Part shown: positions 54,881-64,000 of the stretch, one piece after another
Layout: each line of letters begins with the position of its first letter
Numbering within the stretch: the first letter of the stretch is position 1
NCBI GenBank assembly: GCA_030068145.1
Contig: JAPJBO010000233.1
Span: 124,001 to 188,000 of the forward strand
DNA length: 64,000 nt
Origin: Diplonema papillatum
Lineage: Eukaryota; Euglenozoa; Diplonemea; Diplonemida; Diplonemidae
Direction: 5' to 3'
Made by a program: the position numbers and the translations under genes
The notes under the pieces: model-generated
What the model was told of the DNA's origin: nothing
Databases searched by the model: none
Seen by the model: only the letters and a program-made list of their open reading frames with translations

Positions 54881-55139
54881 CGCAACTTGGGGAAACTTGG
54901 GGTAACTTTTTTAAAACCGGCGGAGGTCAACTGACCGGAGCTACCGGGGAGAGTGTGCTTACGTTGTGTGGTAACCTGATACGTTCGTGTGGTATGCGTC
55001 GATTGTCTAATGAGCTTGAAGCCCCGCATGGGCGCTTTGTTCCGTGCTGTGGGCGCCGCCCGATGCACGCGGTGATTCGTTTGCGACAATAAAACCTGAG
55101 GGAAAAAGACTGCGTGTTTATCCCTCTCAAGAAAAATCA

Positions 55140-55557
55140 AGATTCATGCCCGGAAGGCAAAAAAGGCTGCAAGAAGCGCGCGAATGGCGTCTGACTTCGC
55201 CAAATCGAGAGCTTTCCGCACTTCGTCCGCGGGAACACTGCCGGCAAGAATGGCGTCAGCTCCAGATGCTCGTTGCCCACCGCCAGCTGCAGCGCGATCC
55301 ACATCTGCGCCGACCGGAGCGAGAGGTCTGCACCAGAGGAGACCAGCAGGCTCAGGGTTGCAGCCTTTCCAGCGTTGGCCGCCTACATGGTGGCCGAGCA
55401 CTTCTCGTTGTTGACCGAGTCGTGTTCGATGAGTAGCGTGGCGCAGGCGGCGTAGCTCTCCGCGCTGCAGAGCTTTAAAGCGGTCGTCCTTCGACGCGTG
55501 GTTCCCGCAGGCCGCCTGCCTGGCAGTTGAACGCTTCTCGTTGTTGTTGTCGAGGTA
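55140..55557 (-). pseudogene. Tandem partial copy of the ankyrin gene 3' end
   Basis: Repeats the last two to three ankyrin units of the neighbouring gene (ILAGSVPADEVRKALDLAKS) with indels that break the frame upstream. The retroelement lies at its 3' side. Confidence 0.75.
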
Positions 55558-55562
55558 TGAGC

Positions 55563-56585
55563 TCAACTCCGTGATTCAATGGGTAGCTTCTCGCAAGGAG
55601 AGTCCCCGCAAGGCAAGAATGCTGCAAGAAGCGCGCGCATGGCGTCTGACTTCGCGAAATCGAGAGCCTCCCGCACTTCTTCCGCGGGAACACTGCCGGC
55701 GAGGATGGCATCAGCGCACTCCAGGTGCTCGTTGCCCACTGCCAGCTGCAGCGCGGTCCACCTCTGCGCCGATCGGAGCGAGAGGTCTGCACCGGCGGAA
55801 ACCAGCAGGCTCAGGGTTGCAGCCTTGCCTGCGTTGGCCGCCTGCATGGCGGCCGAGCACTTCCCGTTGTTGACCGAGTCGAGGTCTGCGCCGTGTTCGA
55901 TGAGCAGCGTGGTGCAGGCGGCGTGGCCCTCCGCGCTGCAGAGCATTAAAGCGGTGCTTTCGTCTTTCGACGCGTGGTTCGCGTTTGCCCCGGCGGCCAG
56001 CAGGCACTGCACGTGGCGGGCAAACCCACGCTTGGCCGCGATCATCAGCGCGGTGGATCCCTCGAACCGGGCCAAGTCGACATCCGCCTCTGCCTTAACG
56101 AGTTCGGTCACCACGAATTCTGAGGGATGCAGCACGGCTGCCATCAAAGGCGTGACCAAGTGCAGGTCTGGCACGTTCGGGTCGGCGCCTGCTGCCAAGA
56201 GTATCTTGACGCAAAGGCCGACAGTGGCACCTCCGGACCGTTTACCAGCGAGAATCCGCACCGCCGTCTCGCCGCTGTGGTTCCGCTGGTTCACGTCCGA
56301 CCCCGCGACCAGCAGCTCGACGCACTGCGGGCGGACCTCGCCCGACGCTCTCATCAAGGCCGTCGCGCCTGTTCCGTCCCGCGCGTTCGGATCGGCGCCG
56401 GCGGCCAGCAGCAGGCGGACGCACTCCGTCCGCCCCAGCGACGCGGCGACCCCCAGCGCGGTGCTGTGGGTGGCAGACTGCTGGTTCACCGCCGCGCCTT
56501 CGTCCAGCAGCAGCTGCAGGCAGCCCGTGTGCCCGTTCCGGGCAGCGAGCATCACAGGAAATGCGTTGTTCGCAATGGGGCGCAT
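55563..56585 (-). CDS. Ankyrin-repeat protein
   Basis: 340 residues from the ATG at 56585 to TGA. About nine to ten consecutive ankyrin repeats, e.g. FPVMLAARNGHTGCLQLLLD, TALGVAASLGRTECVRLLLA, TALMIAAKRGFARHVQCLLA, TALMLCSAEGHAACTTLLIE. No other domain, so a protein-binding scaffold is all that can be said. The C-terminal part (EEVREALDFAKSDAMRALLA) is helical. Coding starts directly after CTCTAAAAAAGCA, the A-tail of a RepA-type repeat, which may supply the splice acceptor. Upstream exons, if any, are not seen. Three partial copies of its 3' end lie downstream. Confidence 0.8.
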   Translation of the reverse strand: MRPIANNAFPVMLAARNGHTGCLQLLLDEGAAVNQQSATHSTALGVAASLGRTECVRLLLAAGADPNARDGTGATALMRASGEVRPQCVELLVAGSDVNQRNHSGETAVRILAGKRSGGATVGLCVKILLAAGADPNVPDLHLVTPLMAAVLHPSEFVVTELVKAEADVDLARFEGSTALMIAAKRGFARHVQCLLAAGANANHASKDESTALMLCSAEGHAACTTLLIEHGADLDSVNNGKCSAAMQAANAGKAATLSLLVSAGADLSLRSAQRWTALQLAVGNEHLECADAILAGSVPAEEVREALDFAKSDAMRALLAAFLPCGDSPCEKLPIESRS

Positions 56586-56957
56586 TGCTTTTTTAGAGTG
56601 CAAGTTTTTAGAATATCTTGTGTTGTATGACCTGTTGCGTTGTAACAGTGACTGCCTTGTTCTTAGAGTTGAAGCTTTGCAAGACGCTTTGCGTTGTAGA
56701 GTCCCCCAGCATGTTTGTAAGACTGCCTTGTTTCGTAAGACCTTTGTATTGCGAACCTGTGGTACGATTGTACTCGGAGAAATTGCAAACGAACGGAGGA
56801 AACAACGAAAAGAGGGACGCCTGATACTCTGCTCGTGCACATCTCTCACTGGTAACGAATGCCGTCGTCGTCGTCCGGTTGCAGGAAAAGAGAGAAAGAA
56901 AAACAAAACTAAGCAACGGAGAAAAAAAGATCAAAGGAAAAGAAGAAAAACAGAGAA
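56586..56957. other. Spacer with RepA tail and doubled words
   Basis: 56588-56602 is a RepA-type tail. TTGCGTTGTA and GACTGCCTTGTT are each doubled within 56635-56740. Not coding. Confidence 0.35.
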
Positions 56958-57253
56958 ATACTCGACGTAGCTGCTTCGACTCCGAATGGAAGGGGGGAAA
57001 TATAGCAGGAAGAGGGGAAAATACAATACAAACACAATCTGATTTGTTCTTCGCTAACACCACCGTGTGATGTTCTCTCACCCAGGACTTTTGACCTGTT
57101 GTGTTTGTGTGATTTGTCGTGTTGGGGTAGATGAACTCATGCCCGTTCAACACTTGGTTCGGTAGTTCCAGCACTTGGGATCCCTTCAGTTCTTTGTCTG
57201 GCAGTTATTGTCGAGCATTCCCTTCCAAGCTGGCGCTTAAGTAACAGAAAAGA
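56958..57253 (+). repeat. RepC copy
   Basis: Near full-length partner of 20903-21194, from AAATACTCGACGTAGCTGC to GGCGCTTAAGTAACAGAAAAG. Confidence 0.65.
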
Positions 57254-57761
57254 GAAGGAAAAAGAAAAAGAAACCAAAAAGAAAAGTGAGAACCAGAAGA
57301 ACTGAGAGGAAAGAAGAAGAAAAAGACGTGAGAAGCAGAAAAAAAAAGACCGTTCCAGATGATGCTTTTGTGAGTCGGTTTCTTGTTGACCGGGGGGTGG
57401 TGGGGGGGAACGGCTGAGCCTGCTCACAGGTACAGAAGAGCGAGGAACCATTTCTTTGGTTCAGTAGTCATTACGAAATGACCAGTGATTTGACTTGTCA
57501 TCTACCAGGTGAAAAAAAAAATAGAACCGTCTTTCACCCACCAGAGTTAAATAGAAAACCGATAAAACCACTAGCCGACGAGCTACGTCAATGTGTGGCC
57601 AGGGTAGTTCGATGTGCGCAGGTAAAAGGCCAAAAGATTAGTCGGAAGGGGGCCTCCGCGTGCTTTTTAGGAGGTGGATTCGCAACGTTGCGGTGTGTTC
57701 TTCCCTCAGTCGGATGGTTCTTGCATTTCTGCTTCCCGACGCTGTTACACGTAAGAATAAC
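57254..57761. other. Purine-rich and unannotated stretch
   Basis: 57254-57345 is GAAA-rich. No gene. Confidence 0.3.
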
Positions 57762-58020
57762 TTGAGCTTACTTCGAAGGAGGCTAGAGGGGGAGAAACAA
57801 TCCAACTACAAAGCGGGTCTTTTTCTGATGAACGCTTACGCCCGCCAATGAACCCAGATTTACCTGTGGTACGTGTGGGCTACAGCACATTTACCTCCTT
57901 TGATATTTTGCAGCTGGCAGCCTCCTCAGGTGTTTCAAGGAAGCGCCAGACCCGTTTTTAGAGTTAAAGTTCTTCTTCGTTTTTAGAGTTAAAGTTCGCT
58001 TGAAATTCCGGGGTATTTGT
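57762..58020. repeat. RepB fragment followed by RepA fragments
   Basis: RepB (plus strand) 57762-57945 without head; then two RepA tails in the opposite orientation at 57952 and 57978 (TTTTTAGAGTTAAAGTTC twice). Confidence 0.55.
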
Positions 58021-58349
58021 CAGAAAACACAAGAACCCCGCGAGAGGCTGACAAGTGCAGCTGTGTGTGCTCGCCATGATTTGACGTATTTCTTTTGTAC
58101 GAGCGGTAGTTGTACGTCGGCGGTACCAAAGTACACCCGCTTGCCAGGAAAGACCCCCGGGAACCCCACTCTTTTAGTACCAACAATCTTGCGGGTTGCC
58201 CTTCAATGTATCGCGCAGGCTGAAAAGACGTAGGCAGCGTGTTTTGGTGGATGAGCAGAGTTCCTTATTACCTGAAAACAAACACCAGGGAGAATACAAG
58301 TGGGAAAACGATCAACCGGCACGCACAAACAAAACGAAGCACCTGTCTT
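58021..58349. repeat. Spacer ending in a repeat shared with 16600
   Basis: 58225-58345 is the reverse complement of 16600-16665 in part (CGATCAACCGGCACG, CGAAGCACCTGTC). The rest is unannotated. Confidence 0.4.
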
Positions 58350-58480
58350 TTTTTAGAGTTAAAGTTCGCTTGAAATTCCGGGATTTTAGGGTCCCGTGTG
58401 ACCGTTCATGAATGGCTTCTCTTAGAACAAGAAAGGGCTATATGGTTACGGGTTGTATATTTGGTGCACGCTTTCGTTAT
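58350..58480 (-). repeat. RepA copy, 5' truncated
   Basis: A-tail at 58350; ends at about GCACGCTTTCGTTATG. Confidence 0.55.
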
Positions 58481-58677
58481 GATATTTTTAGGCCTGCCCG
58501 TTCGAGATTGAGCCTTTCTCTCCCGTGCTTGAAACCGGTTCTTTTTTTACAACCAGTTTCTGCATCGCTGGTGACAGTATTTATTACAGCTAACAACAAC
58601 GATGGCAGCGGGTTGGCACGGGGTCCTGCTGCTGGTGGCTTGGATCATCGCTTACAGTAAGCCAGGTTCCTCTTTCG

Positions 58678-58905
58678 CCAGAAATACTCGAGGGACTGCC
58701 TTGTGCTCATTTCGAAGGAGGCTAGAGGGGAAGAATACAATACAACTCCAAGGTGGGTCTTTCTTGTGGAACGCTTGCGCCCGCCACTAAACCCAGATTC
58801 ACCTGTGTTTCGTGTGGGTTGCAGCACATTTACCTCCTTTGATCTATCGCAACTGGCAGTCTCCTCAAAGCACTTCCTACAAAGCAGGTGCTTATACAAA
58901 AAAAA
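58678..58905 (+). repeat. RepB copy
   Basis: Full-length, AAATACTCGAGGGACTGC to GGTGCTTATAC plus A10. Confidence 0.65.
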
Positions 58906-59089
58906 AAGGCGTGTTTTCCCTTTCTCTTGTGGTTGTCCTTCGCCACGCAATGAGAAAAGGAGGCCTTTCCGGCTCTCGTCTCTGAAGAAAGAATGGGCGC
59001 GATGTATGTGCCGGAAATCCTCGACGGGCCTTATTCCGATATCAGTATCAGAGTTGTAATTCGGCAGCGAGTATCAAAGACGAACGGAG

Positions 59090-59335
59090 CAAATCCGCAT
59101 GACCTCACGTCCGTTCAACACGTGTATGGTAGGTACAGCACTTGGGATCCCTTCGGTTCTTTGTCGTCGAGAGTTTTCCTTCCAAGCAGGTGCGTATGTA
59201 GAAAAATACTCAAGGGGCAACCTTGTGCTTTACTTCGAAGGAGGCTAGGGAGGGAGAAACAGTACAACTACAAAGTGGGCTGTAGTATGGTTAAAGAATG
59301 GGTCTTTTTTGTCGAACGCTTACGCAAGAAGAGCA
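59090..59335 (+). repeat. RepC tail joined head-to-tail to RepB
   Basis: RepC tail 59090-59206 (CCTCACGTCCGTTCAACACG to GTGCGTATGTAGAAA) flows directly into a RepB head at 59205 (AAATACTCAAGGGG), which ends near 59335. Confidence 0.6.
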
Positions 59336-59741
59336 TTTACGGAGTTGAGGCTCGCTCAGATGGCAAGTAGGACCAGCAATGGTATCTGTGTGTGTTCTAA
59401 TTCGGCGGCGGGACTTGAAGACGAACGGAGCAAAATCGTTACAAACAAACGAGTGACGCAAGGCGGCCGCCGGCGCCGATCCGAGCGCAAACAGCAGCAG
59501 TGACGAGTCGGCGGTATTGGCACGTTGAAAGAGGAGGGGGATGGGGGGAGAAGGGGGGGGAGGAAAAAAAAAGGAAAACGTTGCCTGGGCCCGAGTCGCG
59601 TAAGTATCCCTTCTTTCAAATGTCTTTTTCGTGCGGCCAGATCCGACTGGGGCCACTTAGTCGTATCTGGTAGGTGGGCGACTCCTCCCCTCCGCGGTGT
59701 GCTTCAGCATCGGGTCGGGGCGATAAGCTGTAATCCATTTT
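59336..59741. other. Unannotated stretch
   Basis: G/A-rich tract 59525-59580. No gene. Confidence 0.3.
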
Positions 59742-60000
59742 GAGGGTGTGGCACACGCAAATCCAGGGTGAAATACGGCGCGACACCCGCAAATCCAGTG
59801 TGGATCCGGTGTGATTACTTTTCCGGGTGCCCACTGGATTTCGCACTGGATTTGCGGGTGGCACACCCTCGAATCCGGTGTGAAATCCGTGAGCGGCGCC
59901 CCCGCGAATCCAGTGTGAATCCAGCGGGGATCACCCTGTTTTTGCGGGTGTCGACTGGATTCCGCACCTGGTTTTGCGGGTGTACCACCCGCCACAACTT
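59742..60000. repeat. Palindromic cluster of GCGGGTG/CACCCGC words
   Basis: Repeated AATCCAGTGTG, CACACTGGATT-type and GCGGGTGT(C/G) words in both orientations. Layout is similar to 30515-30695 with a different linker word. Confidence 0.7.
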
Positions 60001-60945
60001 TGACTTGCGCAATTAACTCCTCCACCCCGGTGCTGGAGTACGCGGTGTGTACTCCTCGCACGGAAGAGATCAGGTCAAGCGCGGGCAAACGGAAACGGCG
60101 GGAGTAACTATGAAGCTCTCAAAGGTAGCCAAATGCCCCGTCTTCCGATCGAAGACGCGCATGAATGGTCCTGTGCATCTAGGACCGCAGGATGGGTATC
60201 CACCCACGCGGTGTGAGTATCCACTCACCTCCTGATGCTACGTGGTATCACATACAACCACATACACCACCTACGGTATACCTGTACATGGTATACCTAG
60301 GGTATGTAGTATGTACGTACGTATGCACACACCTCCAGATGCTACGTCGTAGTACCACCTGGACCCATGAGATTCCTTCTGTCCGTACCTGCTATCTGGC
60401 GAAACAGCAGTCAAGGGAACGGACTTGAAACTGTCAGCGGGGAAAGAAGACCCTGTTGGGATGAACCGGCCACACGAGAGCAAAGCTTCAAGTGTTCGGC
60501 AGGACTGATGCAGATCGCAGGCCAAGGGACCTGCGGTACCTTCGACCAAAACGGGCCTATTTGAATGAAAGCATAGGCACCCTGAACTGATCTTGAAATG
60601 AGCCGAGGCTCAGAAACTGACCTAAAACGACCTCAAAAAGGGCCCAGGAAGATACGCAGACGAGGTTCGGGTGTTTGCAGGAAAATCAATCATTCTTGAA
60701 TAACCCCCCCCCCCCCCCCCCCCCCATTAGAGGTCTCGGCGTTGACGGAAGCCAGTATTCTTCAGAGTTACCCCTCGTGGCCTTCTACTTTCCTGAACCA
60801 AAGTCGAATGTGGGGGGCATGACGCTTGCGCCGAACACGGACGGAGGTTGCGGCACTGTTGCCGCCTCCGGCTCGAGCTTTGCACAGCGTGGTGAGCCTC
60901 CGCTCAGGTCGCCCAAAAAGCACCTCCCTCGCAACTTTCCTCCCA
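60001..60945. other. Gene-free stretch
   Basis: 60190-60365 has TATCCAC, GGTATACC and GTACGTAC palindromic words. RepD fragments at 60462-60540 and 60825-60900. C-run (about 22) at 60704-60725. No gene. Confidence 0.4.
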
Positions 60946-61110
60946 CCACCGCCCGTCGTTGCTACCGTTATTGGCTGTGGGATAAAGCTTGGGAGAGGGA
61001 AGCTCGTTCTTGGCAACAATTTCAGCGCCAGAATCCAAGCAATGTTTCTCAGCTACAGGAAGCAAAAGTCGTAACAAGGTGCTGTTAGGTGAATCTGCAG
61101 CAGGATCACT
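60946..61110 (+). pseudogene. SSU (18S) rRNA 3' end fragment
   Basis: ACCGCCCGTCGTTGCTACCG at one side, AAAAGTCGTAACAAGGTG and TTAGGTGAATCTGCAGCAGG at the other, 120 bases apart: the start of helix 44 and the 3' terminus of the small-subunit rRNA. Shares GGCTGTGGGAT with the 31278 fragment. Degenerate and isolated. Confidence 0.75.
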
Positions 61111-61599
61111 ACCAAAGATTTCAATTCTGAATGGAATGAGGAAACGACTTTCAAACAGATTGGAACCCGAGGATTCAAACATGGACATGACACCCCCACC
61201 CTCCCCTCCCAAGCACGCGAAGAATGATAGCATCCCTAGTGATAGTATCCCTAGATCCTATTTTCTTGTTTTCTTTTTGTTTGATTGCTTGCATTTCGTT
61301 TTTCATTCAGCCCTCTCGCTTGGCTTTTCGTTCGTTCGGTTCTTTGCTGGAGCTGATGCCAGGAGAAGTCTTCCGGCGAGCTGATGCGCTGACGGAAACG
61401 GAGAAAGTAAAAGAAGAAGAAGAAAAAGAAGAAGAAAAAGAAGAAAAAAACGCCAAATGCTAGAAAAGTAGTCGTGGGTCAGTGAGTAGTGCGAGGGTAT
61501 TGCGCCTTTCATGCCCTCAATCTCTCGCGCGTGTGCAGCTCGCGAGAGGGGGTGAAAATCTTAGACAAATGTTCAGACACGAACACTGCACGGTGCACC
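61111..61599. other. Gene-free stretch
   Basis: GAA-rich microsatellite at 61405-61450; RepH-like words near 61553. No gene. Confidence 0.35.
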
Positions 61600-61873
61600 A
61601 GTCATTTTACAAAGAGCGTAATGACTAGTCATATTACTACTGAAGAGTGCTTACCACTGCAGTAGTAAGAATGACTACTGCAGTAGTCATTCTTACTAGT
61701 CATTCTTACTGCTTCTTGCTAATGACTACTGCATTTTGTGAAGGAGTCCTGTTACAAGGCGTACTTTTCTTCCCACAAAAGTGGACTCATTCACTTGTAA
61801 GAATGACTACTGCAGTGTAGTCATAATATTATGACTAGTAAGATCAGTAGGAAGTGGCTAGTAAACGGCATGA
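61600..61873. repeat. Palindromic cluster of GACTAGTCAT/GACTACTGCAGTAG words
   Basis: Includes the perfect palindrome ATGACTACTGCAGTAGTCAT at about 61680, TGACTAGTCA at 61621 and CATAATATTATG at 61825, with ATTCTTACT linkers in both orientations. Confidence 0.75.
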
Positions 61874-62652
61874 CTAGTTCACCGCGTGCCTCTCATGCAT
61901 GAGGGGGAGGCCACAGTGCGGGCACAATTGGTCTAAAGTGTCCGCTGTTTCTTCCCGGGCCCAGACCCCCCTTTTTACAGTGGGAAATCGGGCCGCCTGG
62001 CCGCAGGTGTCTTCAGGGGGGGCTTGAGCATAGAAACCCGATATCGCCGCAACTGTCTTGATAGAGCAACAAGCGAGTTGAAGCTCATCGTAGGCATGTT
62101 GGTGACTTGTTCCATACTGAGTGGGCTGAACTTTGTTCCTGTGCCGGCACGTCACAAGAGGCAAGCCAATTAGTCCGCCGGCTTTTGGCAGTCCGTGATA
62201 CCTGTGCATTTCCCAGACTCCTTTGGAGGTGGCAGCCGGTGGGTCCTTTTTTGAAGATCGCAAGTTCTTTTCACCTCTCGGGACATCTGAAAGGCTTCGG
62301 GCGACTCTCCGCAACTGGGCCACCCTTTCTTCGCAGCGCGCTTGGTTTGCAGCTTTCCTGTGTAGGATTCGCTCCGTGCGCGACAGATCTTGGCCAAGCA
62401 TCCGTTTCTTCTTTCAGCAACGTTGCGTTCGCTCCGACGCACAGGAGTCGCCAGCCTCTCCCTTGGCCCGCACTGTAAAACAGCCTTTCTGGCGGAGACA
62501 CTCGTGAAACCACCTTTCTGGCTGAGACGTACCCTGCGTTTCAGTCCCTTCCACTGTTTTGACTTCGCAAGCTTGCGCAAGAAGAGCTCACGCATTACGT
62601 TAGCCGATAATATTATGGTGGTAGCCTCTCGAAGTTCGCCAACGTTCGTCAA
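61874..62652 (-). other. Two overlapping protein-like open stretches
   Basis: 62652-62170 (160 codons; ELREATTIILSANVMRELFL, basic) and 62401-61874 (175 codons; QARCEERVAQLRRVARSLSD, ending QLCPHCGLPLMHERHAVN with a CxxC...H metal motif). Both have the composition of real protein. They lie in different frames on one strand. No family recognised; a mobile-element gene is possible. Confidence 0.4.
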
Positions 62653-62704
62653 CCTACACGGCGGACTTCTCCCACCCGATGGGGTACTGTAGGATCAACT
62701 GGGG

Positions 62705-62830
62705 GTGGGGACGTGCTTGGACTGGGTATGTGCTCAACACCGCGCCGGTCCTATCAGCACCGTGTTTCGGTCCTTGAAGCCACGGACACATCAAATGGGG
62801 AAGGCGGAAACTGAGTGTCTGCAGGAGGTG
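62705..62830 (+). repeat. RepF copy
   Basis: GTGCTCAACACCGCGCCGG, TTTCGGTCCTTGAAGCCACG and ACTGAGTGTCTGCAG match 26340-26490. Confidence 0.6.
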
Positions 62831-63421
62831 TCGGTCTGGTGGCGACGGGACCTTGTTAAGATCCGTCACCATCCATCCGGCCAGCATTGGAGAGTTCCTT
62901 TAATTCTTCGAGAAGGTTCATTTTGCTTCGCCCCCTCGCCGAATCAGTTTGCACAACACATGTCGCCATGCACCATTGTGCCTTGTCCTGCGCCTGCCAG
63001 GACGAGCTGAAAAGTCTCCTCTTTTCTTCCGTCGAAATGTCAGGGAGCGGGGAAAGGGTGGTCCCGAGTCCGCTCCTGAGTAGACGCCGTGACTTGGTCG
63101 AGCTGCACTGCACGGCGGGTTCTTCCATTTAGGGATCGGCTTATCTGTTTCTCTTACGGAGTTTCCGTCCGCAGCTTGTCGACTTCGAGCTCCGTCCTTG
63201 CGAACTCTGCCTTCAGCTGCGATCCCTGTGGGCGGGTTGGGCTACGCTTCCACACTCCCGTGCTCGGTCAATGGACCTATTGAATGAGAGTCTGACGGCG
63301 CAGATGGTACTTTGCACCACCAGTACAAGCACGCAACGCAGCTGCCCGTTGGAAACTTGGTTGACCTTTCCTCACGTCCTTAGTGGTGGATATCCAGGTG
63401 TACCTACAACAGCATCTGCCG
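62831..63421. other. Unannotated stretch
   Basis: No gene or repeat recognised; short frames on both strands are not convincing. Confidence 0.3.
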
Positions 63422-64000
63422 CAATGACACAGTGGGTGCTACTCTCTATCTAAGCTATCTGGCTATGACACAGTGGGTGCTACTCTCTGGCTATGACACA
63501 GTAGGTGCTACTCTCTATCTAAGCTATCTGGCTATGACACAGTGGGTGCTGCTCTCTATCTAAGCTATCTGGCTATGACACAGTGGGTGCTACTCTCTAT
63601 CTAAGCTATCTGGCTATGACACAGTGGGTGCTACTCGCTATCTAAGCTATCTGGCTATGACACAGTGGGTGCTACTCTCTATCTAAGCTATCTGGCTATG
63701 ACACAGTGGGTGCTACTCTCTATCTAAGCTATCTGGCTATGACACAGTGGGTGCTACTCTCTATCTAAGCTATCTGGCTATGACACAGTGGGTGCTACTC
63801 TCTATCTAAGCTATCTGGCTATGACACAGTGGGTGCTACTCTCTATCTAAGCTATCTGGCTATGACACAGTGGGTGCTACTCGCTATCTAAGCTATCTGG
63901 CTATGACACAGTGGGTGCTGCTCTCTATCTAAGCTATCTGGCTATGACACAGTGGGTGCTACTCTCTATCTAAGCTATCTGGCTATGACACAGTGGGTGC
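63422..64000. repeat. 41-bp satellite running off the window
   Basis: About 14 units of GACACAGTGGGTGCTACTCT plus CTATCTAAGCTATCTGGCTAT, with one short unit near 63467 and single-base variants. The array continues past the window end. Confidence 0.95.

Larger units (their letters stand above)
50879..55130 (-). mobile_element. VIPER-like tyrosine-recombinase retroelement, looks whole
   Basis: 4252 bp. Ends: 50879-51141 (263 bp) and 54904-55130 (227 bp), each repeated in the neighbouring SIRE-like element. In coding order (minus strand): Gag-like protein, tyrosine recombinase, reverse transcriptase with RNase H. Recombinase ahead of reverse transcriptase is the order known for VIPER of trypanosomatids and differs from DIRS and Ngaro. 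No target duplication is seen, as expected of recombinase-based insertion. It appears complete and young. Confidence 0.85.

Noticed and set aside
59356-59656. Proline/serine-rich minus-strand frames
   Set aside because: Arise from the G/A-rich tract at 59525-59580.

Overview
This window looks like nuclear DNA of a protist with large, repeat-filled introns and intergenic spaces, not a prokaryote. Signs are genes that appear mostly as single long exons ending at plausible GT donors, mitochondrial presequences, an ER/Golgi class I mannosidase, poly(A)-tailed dispersed repeats, microsatellites and broken SSU rRNA pieces. A euglenozoan (diplonemid-like or kinetoplastid-related) is my best guess, at low to moderate confidence. 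Two things point there: a retroelement whose tyrosine recombinase precedes its reverse transcriptase and which comes with short relatives made only of its two ends (the VIPER/SIRE pairing of trypanosomes), and the fact that every confidently recognised host gene lies on the minus strand, as in a polycistronic unit.

Layout. 0-7 kb: a Pro/Lys-rich repeat ORF, a small zinc-finger ORF and a decayed vWA-domain gene among repeats. 7-15 kb: a small hypothetical exon, a long foldback repeat, a GH47 alpha-mannosidase followed by three copies of its own 3' end, and an unknown terminal exon followed by about six copies of its own 3' end. 15-29 kb: an orphan exon, two single-membrane-span mitochondrial-type proteins, a small gene end with a 72-nt intron, a duplicated Cys/His-rich protein, and SIRE-like repeats. 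29-33 kb: repeats, palindrome clusters and an SSU rRNA fragment.

33-42 kb is the richest gene block. A 3.5-kb exon encodes a degenerate cyclase-like domain, a C2 domain, a voltage-gated-type channel and a cyclic-nucleotide-binding domain; just upstream lies a membrane receptor with a cyclase-homology domain. They may be parts of one membrane or flagellar signalling system (inference). 44-48 kb: a 99-bp satellite, a metallo-beta-lactamase-fold hydrolase with copies of its 3' end, and a broken copy of its 5' exon. 48.7-56.6 kb: ankyrin-gene copies with the VIPER-like element inserted in one of them. 56.6-64 kb: poly(A)-tailed repeats, palindrome clusters, a second SSU fragment, overlapping unknown ORFs and a 41-bp satellite running off the end.

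The most interesting patterns are the VIPER/SIRE-like system with a 95-bp satellite inside one short relative, repeated amplification of gene ends beside their parent genes, a Cys/His-rich protein pair kept mainly by synonymous change, and clusters of locus-specific palindromic words. All family assignments come from reading the sequence by eye; no searches were run.
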